Positions 1-11,185 are shown, numbered from the stretch's first letter. The stretch: DNA of 64,000 nucleotides from Kingdonia uniflora (GCA_014058105.1 JACGCM010001329.1:930001-994000), one strand, 5' to 3'. Notes: generated by a model not told the origin, from the sequence alone. Numbers and translations: made by a program.

Positions 1-193
1 AAGTAATAATCTCCACAAAACTTTCCCACAAACTTTCCCACTTCACAAAATAAGTTTCCCTAGTGCATTGATAAAATGGATTACAACACTTATAGATGCC
101 AAAAAAAAACTTACAATAATATGCAAGTTCTGTAAAAAATCTATAATAAAATAATTAGGAGAAAGGGCAAGTTGAAATTCTAAGAATGATTAC

Positions 194-600
194 CTAATTG
201 ATGAATTTTCATCCAGCACAACAGTGAAATCCATCTTGTTTTGTGGGAGCGGACCAATAGTAAACAAACTCTTCTCTTCGTCGTAAACGAATTGCTTAGC
301 ATAGTGTCGTAAGTCTCGTATACTTTATCGAGAACTTTTATACCAACACCCTTCCCATCAACAAGGCGGTCATCGCCGTAAAATAATTCAACCTGTTCCA
401 TTAGAAAGAAAACTTATAAATTTATCAAACAATAATTTTACTATTTTAGTTGCTCCTTCAACTTTCTTTAGTGCCAAAACATATCGTAAGCAGATAGCAT
501 TGCAGTAAAATAAATGCAGATACTTACATTGTAATGGAAGACTTGGTCATCGACCTTGGAAAGAGTAACTTTGAAATCATCACAATCAACATTCACATCA
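194..600 (-). pseudogene. Argonaute (AGO4-clade) N-domain fragment, two exons
   Basis: Two exon pieces on the minus strand resemble the N-terminal domain of plant AGO4-like Argonautes. The upstream piece (from about 600 down to 538) reads DDFKVTLSKVDDQVFHYN and ends at a GTAAGTA donor. After a 145-bp intron with a CAG acceptor, the second exon (392-194) reads VELFYGDDRLVDGKGVGIKV and continues DKVYETYDTML. The frame then shifts by one base, after which KSLFTIGPLPQNKMDFTVVL follows up to a GTAATC donor. This order matches AGO4/AGO16 (FHYS..., DGKG.GRK..DKV, YDGEK.L.TVGPLP.N...F.VVL). In the living protein this domain helps hold the guide RNA duplex. The PAZ, MID and PIWI domains are absent and the frameshift makes it nonfunctional. 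Family call is by recognition only. Confidence 0.72.
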
Positions 601-1191
601 AAAGTAATTAAAGAGATTGCCAAATAGGGCACTAACTACAAAACAGGTCCATATGGTTTTTAATATGAAACTAATTTATGTACTACCCCTTACTAACTCT
701 CAGTACCCATTTCACAGTGACACAATGTAAATGACTAACTGTTACCATGTTTGCCTAATTCCAGAAAGGCATATTCATAAACTCATATGTACAGCTGTAA
801 TTAATACAGATTAAGGAAGGCATACTAATAATGTTAACCAAGAATGTAAAATAGACTGTTCCAGAATGGCATACCATTGTAAGTGAATTATTCTTTTGGA
901 GTTCATGTCGTGATGGGTTTGTCATGAGGAAATGTTTTGGAGTTCATATTGCATTCCTTATACTTGTCTGTGACTACAACATTAACTTGCAGTACTTTCA
1001 AATATACCGCGAATAAGAAATATTTTATTCGAAGAAACTTAGATTGCACATAACCATTGCCGACCGCGATTAAAAAATAATCCCCATACTTTGAAACAAA
1101 AAACAATGGACCTTGAAAAATTTTGAACAATCTTTTGGTGATAGGCCGCGGTGTATAAGCATTATATAGGTCGAGATAACTATGCTTATGG
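601..1191. other. No recognisable gene
   Basis: AT-rich sequence between the Argonaute and lectin fragments. A 75-codon open stretch on the minus strand (903-1130) matches no family I recognise and has no clear splice or promoter context, so I do not call it a gene. Confidence 0.5.
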
Positions 1192-1987
1192 ATTGTACTT
1201 GGTGTTCTTAGGTATCTTCAACTAAGAACCAAAAGGACGTAGTGGTTTGCAAACTGGATAATTTGGCCATAAGACGACCTTGTTAGATTTGATGTTGTTA
1301 ATGTTCAAACCCATGTGATTGTCATCTGGATCAAACTCCTGCTTGACTGTATCAAGCCTAATTGCGATCAAATGGTTTGTCCAGTTTCCATCTGTGGAGG
1401 CATTGGTCAATCCCAGATATTGACCATAGATTTGAGCTGGAATATCTAAGTCAAGAGCGATGATGAATGCTAATCCTTCACCTGAAGTCGTATTGATGTG
1501 ACGGTAGATGTTAATGTCAAAGAAAGTATTAAAGGAAGCAATATTTCCAGCAGTAGAATTAACGTTTCCTTCCCATAGTTTGAATGATGTTTTGTAAATT
1601 ACTCTTCCAGACTTGTTTTGGAAATGCTCCAAAGTGCTTGAAGTATCTGGGGTGATTTGAAGGGCTCCTGTACTGGGAGCTGCATTTCTAGTAAACTGCA
1701 GTGTACCTGAATATGTTGTTTACTATTTCAGCTACTCCAATTAGGTCAAAGAGAATTGGTTGGAAAACAACCAAAGGTATCTTCAACTAAGAACTCATGT
1801 CTTTTCTTGTGAATAATTTGGCCATCTTGAATAGTGTGATAAACTATAATCTGAATGATTTAGTAAATAAGCCAAATGAACTGCTATATAATGTCTTTTG
1901 TCCTCGTAATCAACTATATAACGTCATCGTTCGTTCATTGATAAAATGGATTGTACTTGGTGTTCTTAGGTATCTTCAACTAAGAAT
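1192..1987. repeat. Short direct repeats bracketing the lectin fragment
   Basis: The 19-mer GGTATCTTCAACTAAGAA(C/T) occurs at about 1211, 1775 and 1969. In the first and last copies it lies inside a longer shared block that begins GATTGTACTTGGTGTTCTTA (from about 1192 and about 1949). A second short motif, ATAATTTGGCCAT, occurs near 1259, 1811 and 2024. The repeats flank the lectin fragment, and the first copy supplies the stop codon that ends it. They look like local duplications made during insertion or double-strand-break repair. Confidence 0.7.
1222..1719 (-). pseudogene. Legume-type (L-type) lectin domain fragment
   Basis: The minus-strand frame open from 1719 to 1222 reads like the N-terminal half of a legume lectin beta-sandwich. 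It starts TYSGTLQFTRNAAPSTGALQ, followed by SGRVIYKTSFKLWE, ASFNTFFDINI, GEGLAFIIALDLDIP, YGQYLGLTNAS and LDTVKQEFDPDDNHMGLNIN. These are the standard landmarks of secreted plant lectins and of lectin receptor kinases, including the F/Y-DPDDNH metal-binding loop region. The frame is closed upstream by adjacent TAG and TAA codons and downstream by a TAG inside a local direct repeat. The signal peptide, the C-terminal half of the domain and any kinase part are missing. It is a broken copy; whether the source was a soluble lectin or a receptor kinase cannot be told. Confidence 0.8.
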
Positions 1988-1989
1988 AG

Positions 1990-2734
1990 TGTGGTCTGTT
2001 TGCCAAGTACAGTGTGGTCTATTGAATAATTTGGCCATAGTGACTAAAATTCAACTGAGAGAATGGGTTCATCAAGGGGAGAGGGGAGGAATAGGAGGCA
2101 AGCAAAAGTTTAGGGAAGATTGTTCCATGAGCAGCAGGTAGTATTCAATAAGTGATGTTATTTGTTTTCCCTCGTGGCCTGACCAGATGATTGTTTTTTG
2201 GATAGAGGAGAAACATACACAGAATTAAGAGTTTAGCAGCCAAAAATCATTATCATAATCCTAAGTGAATTTTTCTATGAATGATCAACAGGGTTTGATA
2301 TTTGTCCACCACGCTGGAATTTTTCTGTGCGAGTTTGACAGGCTTTGATACTTGGCTACTGACCTATGGCTCGACATGTCGATGATGTTCCTTTCAACCC
2401 GGTGTATTTCGGGTTTCCACTGCCTGATGAGATAGAGTGCTACCAAACAAAATGGTTGTATACAACTACTAATTTGGTCATCTATCTAACTCATCAACGG
2501 TCAGAAAAAAAAACCCTTACAATAGCCTTCACTTATCTTCACTACTTCTAATACTACTTACTACAACAGAATAAAAGCGAGAGAGAATAAACGGTAACAG
2601 AGATGAAGTCAGACGTTTTTGAAGGTCTCTATCTCTCTATTTATATTTTTAATGATTCTCTGTTAATGGTTCTGTTAATAACTACACTCATATAACAATG
2701 TATCCAACAGTGGGAAAATGCGGGGCGCTACAAA
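1990..2734. other. No recognisable gene
   Basis: AT-rich non-coding sequence. Open stretches such as 1797-2141 and 2366-2551 are short, lack recognisable domains and in part overlap the local direct repeats. Confidence 0.5.
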
Positions 2735-3330
2735 GCTAGAGAAAAAACCCTACCAAACTACCCTTTAGATCAATCTTGTACTTGGTGCTATAATGTAGCT
2801 TTTGATCCACTCAACTCATCAGGAAACTTCGTGCTGTATAGAATCTTCAAAAGTTATCCCATTTCACTGAATTAACTTCCTTATGTAGCTCTATCTTTAA
2901 TTATATTTTTGAAGTACCATTCTTTATGTCCATTCCTCTAGCCAGCTCATGAGCAAGCAGTATGTTATCTTGAATGTATCTTCCCTTCACAAATGCAAAC
3001 TGGCTTTGATCTATTATGCTCCCCATTATTGATCTCATCATCAATGCCAATAGCTTAATATAATTGTAGATGACATTGCATAGTGAGATTGGTTTAAATT
3101 CTGAGAAGGAATTAGGGGTTATTAACCTTTGGAATCAGCTTTTATAACTGTAATGTTAATCTCTTTAAGGATTCTAGATGACCTTTAGAATGCTTTATTT
3201 GCCTTAACAACATCTGCACCCACTATCTCCCTACACTGATAGAACCTTACTGTGTAACCATCTATACCTGGAACCTTGCCTTCCTTTTCATTGTGAATCG
3301 TATGTTTAATTTATCTCTTGTTATACTGCT
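2735..3330 (-). mobile_element. LINE (L1-type) reverse transcriptase fragment
   Basis: The minus strand carries a decayed L1-type reverse transcriptase. In order from 3330 downward I read KVPGIDGYTVRFYQ, SSRILKEINITVI, FKPISLCNVIY, DQSQFAFVKGRYIQDNILLA, HELARGMDIKN and, in shifted frames, SVKWDNF and KYKIDLKGSLVGFF. These match the PGPDG, LKEIN, FRPISL..V.YK, Q.AF..GR.I.DNI.L..E and K...DL.G...GFF signatures of plant LINE RT. Several frameshifts and stop codons break the frame. The YADD active-site segment, the endonuclease and the poly(A) tail are not seen, so this is an internal remnant. Confidence 0.82.
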
Positions 3331-4999
3331 TTGTTTTTCCTCTGTAAGAGCAAGATCTCTCCTTTATGACCTTCATGACTACTATCAGTGTCATTCTGAA
3401 CTTTTATCCTAGTGTTAGAACTCGTGTTATTGTTGCATATCTTCCCGATGCAAGTGCTGGAGGTACGATATTGATTGATCTAGTACTACCCGTGATGGGC
3501 TCATCACATGGCAGTTCGGGAGATAGGCTGTAATGAGCAAGATTGATCTAAGAGCCAAAGAAAGACACAAAAGAACCCTGAGATGGACATTAGAAGCCAT
3601 GGGAATACTGAGATGATATTGTTAGAAAGATGAGAGATGAAACTCTGTAATAGAGTAATGTTAACATGGGTATTGAACGAACGATGGAAAAAGCTCTATT
3701 AATGGCTCATAAACATCTGTTAATGGCTCATAAACATCATGGAAAGTTGATGATACTTATTTCTCTTGCACACAGTATTTTTATTTATAGACGAATCCAA
3801 ATATATAGGTGCATAAATGATTCCAAACATATTAGTGCAGACTGCCATATGGATTTTTCTTCTGTTACGATGATAAGAAATAATACCCATAAACCGCGGA
3901 CACCGCGAACACCGTGGTTAATAAATATGCTTCCGTACATAACAATACCTTTGTAGGCCTAAATGGTATACAAATAAATGCTTAAAAATATTGTTGATAA
4001 TACATCAAATTGGGGAGGAATCTATATTTTTATCATTTGCTCAAGGTCAAGGTCAATTAATGGGATACATTGTTTTAATTAACTGAGCAATTGGTTTATG
4101 CATCCCAATTGAGCAAATATAGTTAAATTAAGAACATCAGAGAGCAAATGATCTGAAATCAAAAACCCAGAAATCAAGAATGGAGTTTGAGAGGGAGGAA
4201 TCTGACCTTAACCTTGTATAATATTAAACCATTGGTGAAGAAATCAACTCCACATTATTAATGTTTTTATCATTAAAACCAATGGGATATATAAACCATA
4301 CCATTTGATGATTCGTTTGATACCCAATTGAACAAATAGAGTAAAATTAAGAACAACTATTGTAAATGAGTACCTGGGCAGAATTTGCAGGAGGAGTAGA
4401 TTGGACACCCAAAAATAAGCAATCTTAACTAGATGAAAGATAGATGAAGAAAGATGAAAAAAATTCAAAAATCGTCAATAAAGTTAAGAGAAAGATTGAG
4501 ACAGATTCGAATATGGAAGAGAGATTTATACTGAGTTTTTATTTTATATATGTAGAGTTAATGCTATTGTGGAAGTGGGAGATATGGTGAGGGTGTGAGA
4601 AAGAGGAGGGATTTTTGAACTTTGAAGAGAAGTTGTTTTTTTTTGTGGGAAGTAATGTAACCGTCACCTACGGTTTTGTAACCTACTCTTATATACATAC
4701 ATTGGACAATAATGCCCCTAGTAAATTTAAAACAATTGTACACCTTTGATCTCTTTTTCCCTGCCTTGAGAGACGCAGCAAGTTGAGTTTGTCTTGATAC
4801 ATCTACTATAAAATATAATATACATCACTTGGTCGGCCTTCATATGAGTGCTAGACTTCATTTATTTTCAGTTTCATTGTGGTGACCCCTAGTAGGTACG
4901 TAGAAAACCTGCTAAAAGGGGTTTCTGTAGGATTTGTAGTACACACATCTGGACTATACGATCTATCCTAATCGTTTCTTTCCAGAAATAAAGATTCAG
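3331..4999. other. Non-coding; one short internal duplication
   Basis: No gene recognised. A block around CCCAATTGA.CAAATA.AGT.AAATTAAGAACA occurs twice in the same orientation (about 4106 and 4322), so part of this stretch arose by local duplication. Confidence 0.5.
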
Positions 5000-5768
5000 A
5001 TCTATTTTCACGCCACTGTTTCAGCAACCAATTCTCTGGTTGAGTCTTTATTATCCTACACGAGGTCCATTTGTCTTTGCACTAGAAGCTCATATAAATT
5101 AAGCTACGTTTATGCTAATGTTTAAGCACCTCTTTGGACCATTAGTAGCTATTTCATTAGTAGTTATATTAAAGAGAAACATTGGTCCAAACCTCCACAT
5201 GACAAACTAAGCTTAAAGTCTTGGTCATCATGGACCCCGACTCATAGGCTATCTAAAAGGGATAGTCATGAGTTCCCCTTGGCCTAGGGAAAGCCAGGGG
5301 CCACTTTTCCAGATAGGGCTTGTATATGGCACTGTTATGCCGTCGTTATGCCCCGAGAGCCAATCGAGTTGCACCGCCCCTATAAATGGACTATGTAACC
5401 AGTCCAGGCTCGTCGCCCCTTGAGATATGCATCATATATTAAAAACCTGGCATATTAATCTATCTTGATCTGCTACATGAAAAGTGTGTTATCCGTACCT
5501 CGTGCCCCGTCACAAGAGATTACATTTATGGATTATTGAGGGAACCTTCAACGTTGTTGCCTTTACCGAATACATATTCGACGACCACTCACGAGTATCC
5601 CGGATTATCCGGATGTCGCTCTAGCATCTGTAGCTCTATTCCACTGGCGGCGCCGCACCAGTGAAGATGGCTTGTGCATGTCGGGCGCACGTGCATGTAC
5701 GCCACACGGCCTCATATTCCGTTGTACTCCGGGCACTGTAGAGACAAACCCGGGCCGGGCCGTGACAA
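5000..5768. mobile_element. Possible LTR or LTR fragment with TATA box
   Basis: This stretch is more GC-rich than its surroundings. It holds a good TATA box (CCCCTATAAATGG, about 5377) and ends at 5768 with CCCGGGCCGGGCCGTGACA. Its reverse complement begins TGTCACGGCCC, as many plant LTRs do. To its right, sequence homologous to 10.87-11.18 kb begins at once, so 5768/5769 looks like an insertion boundary. No second LTR, primer site or target duplication was found and the left edge is arbitrary. It could also be the promoter region of a lost gene. Confidence 0.3.
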
Positions 5769-5769
5769 T

Positions 5770-6194
5770 GGCTATACTAAGTAACTTAATATACCCAACC
5801 GCAATAATCAAAGGCCAGTTGAAGCATTAACACTGAATGTATGAATAACCTCAAACCATTTGTAAATGCTAAAGTCTGAGTTAAAGGTTGAGTGTTTCAT
5901 ATAATGGTCAATCGAACCAAGGGAATTCTTCCAATGCAGTCTTGCAAAATATTACTTGTGTCTGAGAATATATGCCATGGTGTTCATGTCTTTTACTGTT
6001 TCCCAAAACTAAGAAATTGTCTCCTCAAAATTTAATGGTGCTCTAAATCAAGCTAGTGACACCTGCATGTCCAATACTATAAGATTTCTTCCATCTTTAA
6101 GGACTTGCCCCCTTCTGCGCCTCACGTTTTATCCCCATTTTTATTTTCCTTTTCATTATTGTTGAAGGTGCAAAGTCTACAACTTAGACCCCGA
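5770..6194. repeat. Duplicated segment, diverged copy of 10870-11185
   Basis: From about 5770 the sequence (CTATACTAAGTAACTTAATA, then an AGTTGAAGCATTAACA block, then CACCTGCATGTCCAATACTA) can be aligned, with many differences, to 10870-11185. Both copies lie upstream of a copy of the same hAT-derived gene (7724 and 12716). This suggests the gene and its 5' flank were duplicated together and then filled with different insertions. Confidence 0.5.
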
Positions 6195-6202
6195 GTCACA
6201 AC

Positions 6203-7403
6203 TAGGGTTGTACATGGTCCGGTTCGGTCTGGTTTAGACCCAAACCCATAAAACGAACTGGGAAACTCAGTTCCTGATATATCAGAACCGAAACTGGCTA
6301 GCTTACAAACCGATTGAAAATCGAGCCGAATATCCAGTCCGGTTTCAGTTTTTTTCATCGGTTTTTATCTTCCAATTGATGTCTAGAGAGAGAAATTGAT
6401 ATGTCTTAGAGAGAAACTAAAATTACCATTAGATCAAATACAAACCAAAAAAATGAAGTATCGCTCCCAAACATATCAAATACAAACCTAAAACTGAATC
6501 AAATAGAATCCGGGTGCGGTGACCATGAAGCTTGTCCGAGTACGCGCTGAGGGGTCGGGGAAGAGTGCAAATGAGAGCCGAGTATATAGAGAGAGAACCT
6601 TGGTATGCGCCTAGCGGGGATTTCTTGTTGTTGATGAACCATAAAAACAATTAGGGCTTGAGATTGCGATTGATTTTGATTTTAAAATTGAAATTGTGGA
6701 AATGTTGTTATTGTTGTTGTTGAAGGTGGTGGTGGGTGAGGAGGAGCAGATGACGAGTACTTCTCTTGCTGCTTCTTATATCGATCTGTTCTGTTGTTGT
6801 TGAAGATCTATCGCCATTGAAACAAAAACTTTCTTGGTTTAGCTTAGCTTAAGCTTTAACCACCATTAAAGATCGATCCATTCTGCTTTTTTATCCACCA
6901 TTAAAGTGATGAACTCTTGTTTGGAGAGGAGAATGAGAGAAGACTTGTTTCTGAGGCAAGACTTGTTTAACCCGAGAATGAGACAAGACTTGTTTCTGAG
7001 ACAAGATAAGACTTGTTTGGAGAGGAGAATGAGTAGTGTAGAGATTATCTTATTGTAGAGATTATCTTATTGTAGTGTAGACAAGACAAGACTTGTTTCT
7101 GAGATGAGACTTGTTTAACCATTAAAGTGGTGTAGAGATTATCTTATTGTAGGTAAGAGATTGTGATGTAGGTAATGAGAAAATACTTGTTTGCATAGTT
7201 GTTTATAGACTTTGACTAAAGTACCCCCGGTTCAGTTTGGTTGGTTAACCAGGGTGGGTAACCAGTAACCGAACCGAGGCAGTCCAGTTCCTCACTTTTC
7301 GAACCGAAAATCAAACCGGCACTGTTACAAACCAAAAAAAATTGTCGGTTCGGACCGGTTCGGTTCAGTTTCACGGTTTCACCGATTTCTCTATACAGCC
7401 CTA
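6203..7403. mobile_element. Non-autonomous hAT element (1201 bp) with perfect 8-bp TSD
   Basis: The element starts TAGGGTTGTACATGG and ends CTATACAGCCCTA, giving short imperfect terminal inverted repeats. It is flanked by a perfect 8-bp target duplication GTCACAAC (6195-6202 and 7404-7411), the hAT hallmark. Just inside both ends lie many CGGTTCGG/CCGAACCG motifs, as expected for the subterminal repeats where hAT transposases bind. The interior has no transposase ORF but contains tandem blocks such as GACAAGACTTGTTTCTGAG and GTAGAGATTATCTTATTGTA (6930-7170). It interrupts the 5' flank of the left hAT-derived gene copy. Confidence 0.88.
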
Positions 7404-8042
7404 GTCACAACCTTCTAATAGTATGTCCTTTGAGCTTGGCTGTAAGTTCTGGATTTCTCAATCAGTAAGTGTTTGGAAGACCAAATGGTCCTAGGATCAA
7501 ATCCCATCACAAGCAACTTCCAACTAAAAATGATAAACCCAGTGAATGGCGCATGCAACATTGCAAGGAGGGTAGTTAGGCAAGTAGTGAAAATGATGAA
7601 CCCAGAACTCAAATGACATCGTGGTGACCTCCAAAACCCAGCCCATTAGGCTTTATTGATGTACTAGTTCTAAATATTTTATTATATTTTATTTTCGTTT
7701 CCAGATTGCGAATACGGGTTGCCATGGATGAAGACATTAATAGTCTTTATGATTTGAAGTACGATCTAGAACATTCTGAGAATGGCCTTGCAGGTATGAT
7801 TGTAAAATCAGATATCCCTTTTCCTACAGAAAAGGTACAAGATTTAATAGTTTTGTGAATATCTATCAACCCGCAATTTAAGAGGGTGGACATGGAAACC
7901 ATCAAGATAGCTATCTTTGAACTTTATGAAAAGGAAAAATTAAAACTGAAGGACATATTGAAAAGCTTCACTAGGGGATTAAGCCTTAAGTTGGATATAT
8001 GGAGGTGTGAATATGATTGGCCTTATTTCTGTTTATTGGTTG

Positions 8043-8691
8043 TGTTAGGAATACGGCTCAAAAATTGGGAAAGTCGTTCGAACGAGTGGGGAAGTCGTTC
8101 GAACGACAGAGTTTCTGTTGAAATCGTTCGAACAAAAAATAGCTCTTGGGCCAAAATTCCAGAGGATTGTCTAATGGTCGATCAAACGACCTAATGACCC
8201 GTTCTAACGAAATTGGCTATGTTTGGTTGTTTCTAAGTTCATTTTAAAGGGATTTAATCCAAAGCGATGGATTATCTCGTGATGCGTACTTCGGGGATGA
8301 CCTAATGGAAAGCTTATAAATAGAGAGTGTATGTTAAAGGCCTCTGTACTGTGAGAAAGAGTTAAAGAGAAAAAAATGGAGAAATCTAGGGTTTAGCTCT
8401 GGAGAGGTTTCTTAGGTTTTCTTTCAAGGGTTTCTTGCTGGGATTATCTGTAAGAGTAGATGTGAGGTTTATGTGATCTCTGTAACTTTTTGTAACCCTT
8501 AGTGTGATAATATATTCGTCATGCTTGTCGGGGGTGGTTTTAATCCTATTTAGGGTTTCCACCTAATTAAACCTTGTGTGTGTGATTTATTGCTTTGGAT
8601 TGAATTCTCTGTGGTTAGTTTATAGATCTTTGGTTTTTGCTAAATTGCATTGTGCTTCCGTGTTGCGATTTTCCCCATCGATTTCTCAACA
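8043..8691 (+). mobile_element. Solo LTR (649 bp), family TGTTAG, TSD GGTTG
   Basis: The insert begins TGTTAGGAATACGG and ends TTTCTCAACA, giving TG...CA ends. It is flanked by a perfect 5-bp duplication GGTTG (8038-8042 and 8692-8696). Removing it restores the alignment with the open hAT paralogue. It has a TATA box (CTTATAAATAGAG, about 8315) and no internal retroelement sequence, so it is a solo LTR left by LTR-LTR recombination. Near its start are three copies of the palindrome GTCGTTCGAACGA(C/G). It belongs to the same family as the solo LTR at 11186-11928. Confidence 0.9.
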
Positions 8692-8807
8692 GGTTGATTA
8701 TGTCGACGATGGTTAAAAAATACGTTAAAAGATTTTGGATTTCCATATGATTGATGAAGATGAGTATTTTCAAGCGGTATTAGCTTGTATTTCAGATTAT
8801 GATATTG

Positions 8808-9435
8808 GGCGTGTTTGGTTCATGGAAAATGGCAAACTTGTTTTCCATGATATCCATTTCCGTCGTTTGGTTTGAGATAGAAAATAAAAGGTGGAAAACG
8901 GGTTTTCCATGGTTCTCAAAAACTTAACAAATGATGAAAAACCTGGCTTCCTCTTTCAAACGAAGTTATTCGGTTTCACCATGGAGTGTCGCGGTCGCCA
9001 ATTTTGTTATTCTATACTTGAAGATTAAATAAAAATATGACGATAAAAATCTTGCGTCTCTCTCTCTCTCTGATGCAACAAGGAATAACAGTTGCTCTCA
9101 ATGTCATGTTGTAGAGCGGACATGTTAATTTGTAACATGTTGTAGGGTGGGGTCGTGTGAAATTATCTCAACCTCCACCAGGGGATTTTGATTGTCTTAT
9201 AAGTTTATGGAGTGATTTTACGATAGTTTATATCCACTTTTAAGTGAAAGCGAAACTTTTTTTGTAGTTTAAAACTATTTTATGACAAATTCCCATCATT
9301 TTCCATGTCCAACCAAACAATAGAAGTAAGTTCATGGAAAATAGGTTTTCCGCGGTTTTGATAGAAACCGTGGAAATCCAGATTTTGTGGAAATCAAGTT
9401 CACCATTTTCGTCATTTTTCATGAACCAAACATAC
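8808..9435. mobile_element. MITE-like element (628 bp)
   Basis: The ends are inverted repeats: the left reads GGCGTGTTTGGTTCATGGAA and the right, in reverse complement, GTATGTTTGGTTCATGAAAA. The flanks share ATATTG (8802-8807 and 9436-9441). Deleting the element plus one copy restores GATTATGATATTGAAAG, as in the paralogue at about 13240. It has no coding capacity. The terminus resembles Tourist-like or hAT MITEs; the 5-6 bp duplication does not settle the superfamily. Confidence 0.75.
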
Positions 9436-9540
9436 ATATTGAAAGTAAGATATCCACCATTACGTTGAGTAATACCTCCACCATGGAAGCCATAGGTTTG
9501 AGCCATAAAGACCACTTTCGTGAAAAGGCTAAACATACAC

Positions 9541-9792
9541 TCAGTCAGGCATACACCTAGCTAGTCTGCATCGCAAGCATTCACCAAGCGTAAGATCTAT
9601 GATTTTGAGGTATTTATGTCCCTGGCCTTCATTGATGTTCACTCAATGAGTCATGCATGTCTTCCAAATCCGATGTGGAAGCTTATGTGGTTTAGTCGTC
9701 TATGACATGGTAGATAACTTTGTGTTTTTTGCCCAAAAAGGTGGAGAAAGCTCACGAGTCTAGTTGAGTGTCTTCCTCCCATATCCTACAGG
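9541..9792. other. Unassigned spacer
   Basis: Non-coding sequence between the end of recognisable homology to the hAT-derived gene and the next hAT element. Nothing recognised. Confidence 0.4.
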
Positions 9793-10789
9793 TAGGGTTG
9801 TACACGGTCCGGTTCGATCCAGTTTTGGCCCTAAACCGCGAACCGAACTGGATACCTCAGTTTTTTATAACATGGAATCGAAATTAAACTAGCCTTAGAA
9901 ATAACTGGACCAAAACCAAACCGGTCGGTCCGGTTTCAGTTTGGTTTTTCTATTCAATTTTTAATCGTTCGAACGACTAGTTTAAATTTGCCTAAAAAAT
10001 TATACAGCCAGGCACAATCATAAATCAGAAAACAAGCTGTGATGAACGACTTCTTCGACGCGAACGAAGCCGTGGGGGTGTCTGTGAGTTCCGGCTTGGC
10101 TTCAGTTATTCCCATTAGTCCTTTACTAATGTGGGGTCAAATTATACACTCTAGACCTTCAAATCAGCAACCTCTATGGGTTTTTCCGACTATACTCATT
10201 AAAGCCCTACAAGTCCAAAAACATCTCTCTTATAACTTATTTGTCACAAATAAATAACAACAACAGCAACGTTACGGCTTCAGTGGGCTTGTTTAACCCT
10301 ACTACTGTTTCGATTTCTTCAGCCATGGCTCAAACTTCTCAGTCGAATTGTCGATGGTGCCGGTGGAGGATTGATTGTCGCAGTTGTCAATGGACTAATT
10401 GTCGAATCTTCGATGGTGATTGGTAATAGTGGAGGACTGAATTAATTATCGCAGTCGTCAATAGTGATGGTGATGGTGATGGTGGAGGACTGATTGTCGT
10501 CAATGGTCTTCTCCAAAACTAGAGACTAGAAAGAGAGAGAGAGAGAGAGAGTAACAAACTAGCAGCTAACAACAGGAACTCAAAACTCAAAAGAGTTAAA
10601 TTAGGTTAAAACCAAACTCGGTTCGGTTTGGCCTGTTAACCGGGGGTGTTAACAAGTAACCGAACCGGACTGAGTTGGTTCTTCTAATTTGGAATCGAGA
10701 ACCAAACTGAATCTTTAAAAAACCAAACAAAACAGACGATTCGGCCCGGTTCGGTTTCTCGATTTAACGTTTTTTCTTGTACAACCCTA
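9793..10789. mobile_element. Non-autonomous hAT element (997 bp), second family member
   Basis: It starts TAGGGTTGTACACGGTCCGG and ends TTCTTGTACAACCCTA, with the same subterminal CCGGTTCGG/CCGAACCG clusters as the element at 6203-7403. The flanks CCTACAGG (9785-9792) and TCTACAGA (10790-10797) share the inner six bases and look like a decayed 8-bp duplication. The interior has GATGGTGATGGTG and GGAGGACTGATTGTCG repeats, a GA tract (10531-10551) and one palindrome TCGTTCGAACGAC (about 9965). The short ORFs inside have no recognisable domain. Confidence 0.82.
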
Positions 10790-11185
10790 TCTACAGAAGG
10801 TTTTTATATATCGTGAGCCCCGTTAATTGTCTTGGAAGACAAAAAGGGGTCTTAATATTATGTTTATATTTAGGCACGTGACCATACTATGTAAGTTAAT
10901 GTATTGAACCACAGTTCTTAAGAATTATAGTCTAGTTGAGGCGTTTATACCAAATGTGTAAATTGTTACCTTAAGAGCTCGAACATTTGCAGAATAAGCA
11001 TGTTTATGCAAAGTGGTTTGTAACTTTTTCTTTTCTTTATAACAACTATAAATTTTTACTCAAACTTGTTGATTAATAGAATGCAATTAACCCCGTTAAG
11101 CGATTGAATTTAATTCACAGTACCCACACCTCCATCTCTAGTCCAATGCTACAAGGTCTCCTCCGTCATAGTTATGGTTTTCCTC
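10790..11185. repeat. Partner copy of the 5770-6194 duplicated segment
   Basis: From about 10870 this stretch is a diverged copy of 5770-6194: compare CATACTATGTAAGTTAATG with CTATACTAAGTAACTTAATA, and GTCCAATGCTACAAGGT with GTCCAATACTATAAGAT. It lies upstream of the intact hAT-derived gene and has no coding sequence of its own. Confidence 0.5.

Larger units (their letters stand above)
7724..9540 (+). pseudogene. hAT-derived gene, dead paralogue of 12716-14374
   Basis: Three blocks align with the N-terminal part of the open gene at 12716: 7724-8042, 8692-8807 and 9436-about 9540. Shared landmarks include YDLEHSENGLAGMIVKSDIP, the INPQFKRVDMETIK region and LSLKLDIWRCEYDWPYFCL, then the KILDFHMIDEDEYFQ-like region and ISDYDIESKISTI. 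The blocks are separated by a solo LTR and a MITE, each with a target duplication, so the insertion history can be read directly. An in-frame TGA (about 7856) and frameshifts also break it. The DUF4413-like and C-terminal dimerisation parts are absent. It is a non-functional duplicate of the intact copy. Confidence 0.88.

Noticed and set aside
1222..1719. Lectin fragment as proof of a legume genome
   Set aside because: L-type lectin domains occur throughout flowering plants, mostly in receptor kinases, so they do not indicate Fabaceae.
8070..8135. Heat-shock elements in the LTR
   Set aside because: TTCGAA has the two half-sites fused without the 2-bp spacing that heat-shock factors need (nGAAnnTTCn).
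9240..9536. 98-aa minus-strand ORF
   Set aside because: It runs through the inverted end of a MITE and into the opposite strand of the hAT pseudogene.
10039..10426. Two short ORFs within the hAT element
   Set aside because: No domain, biased by internal tandem repeats, and the element is non-autonomous.
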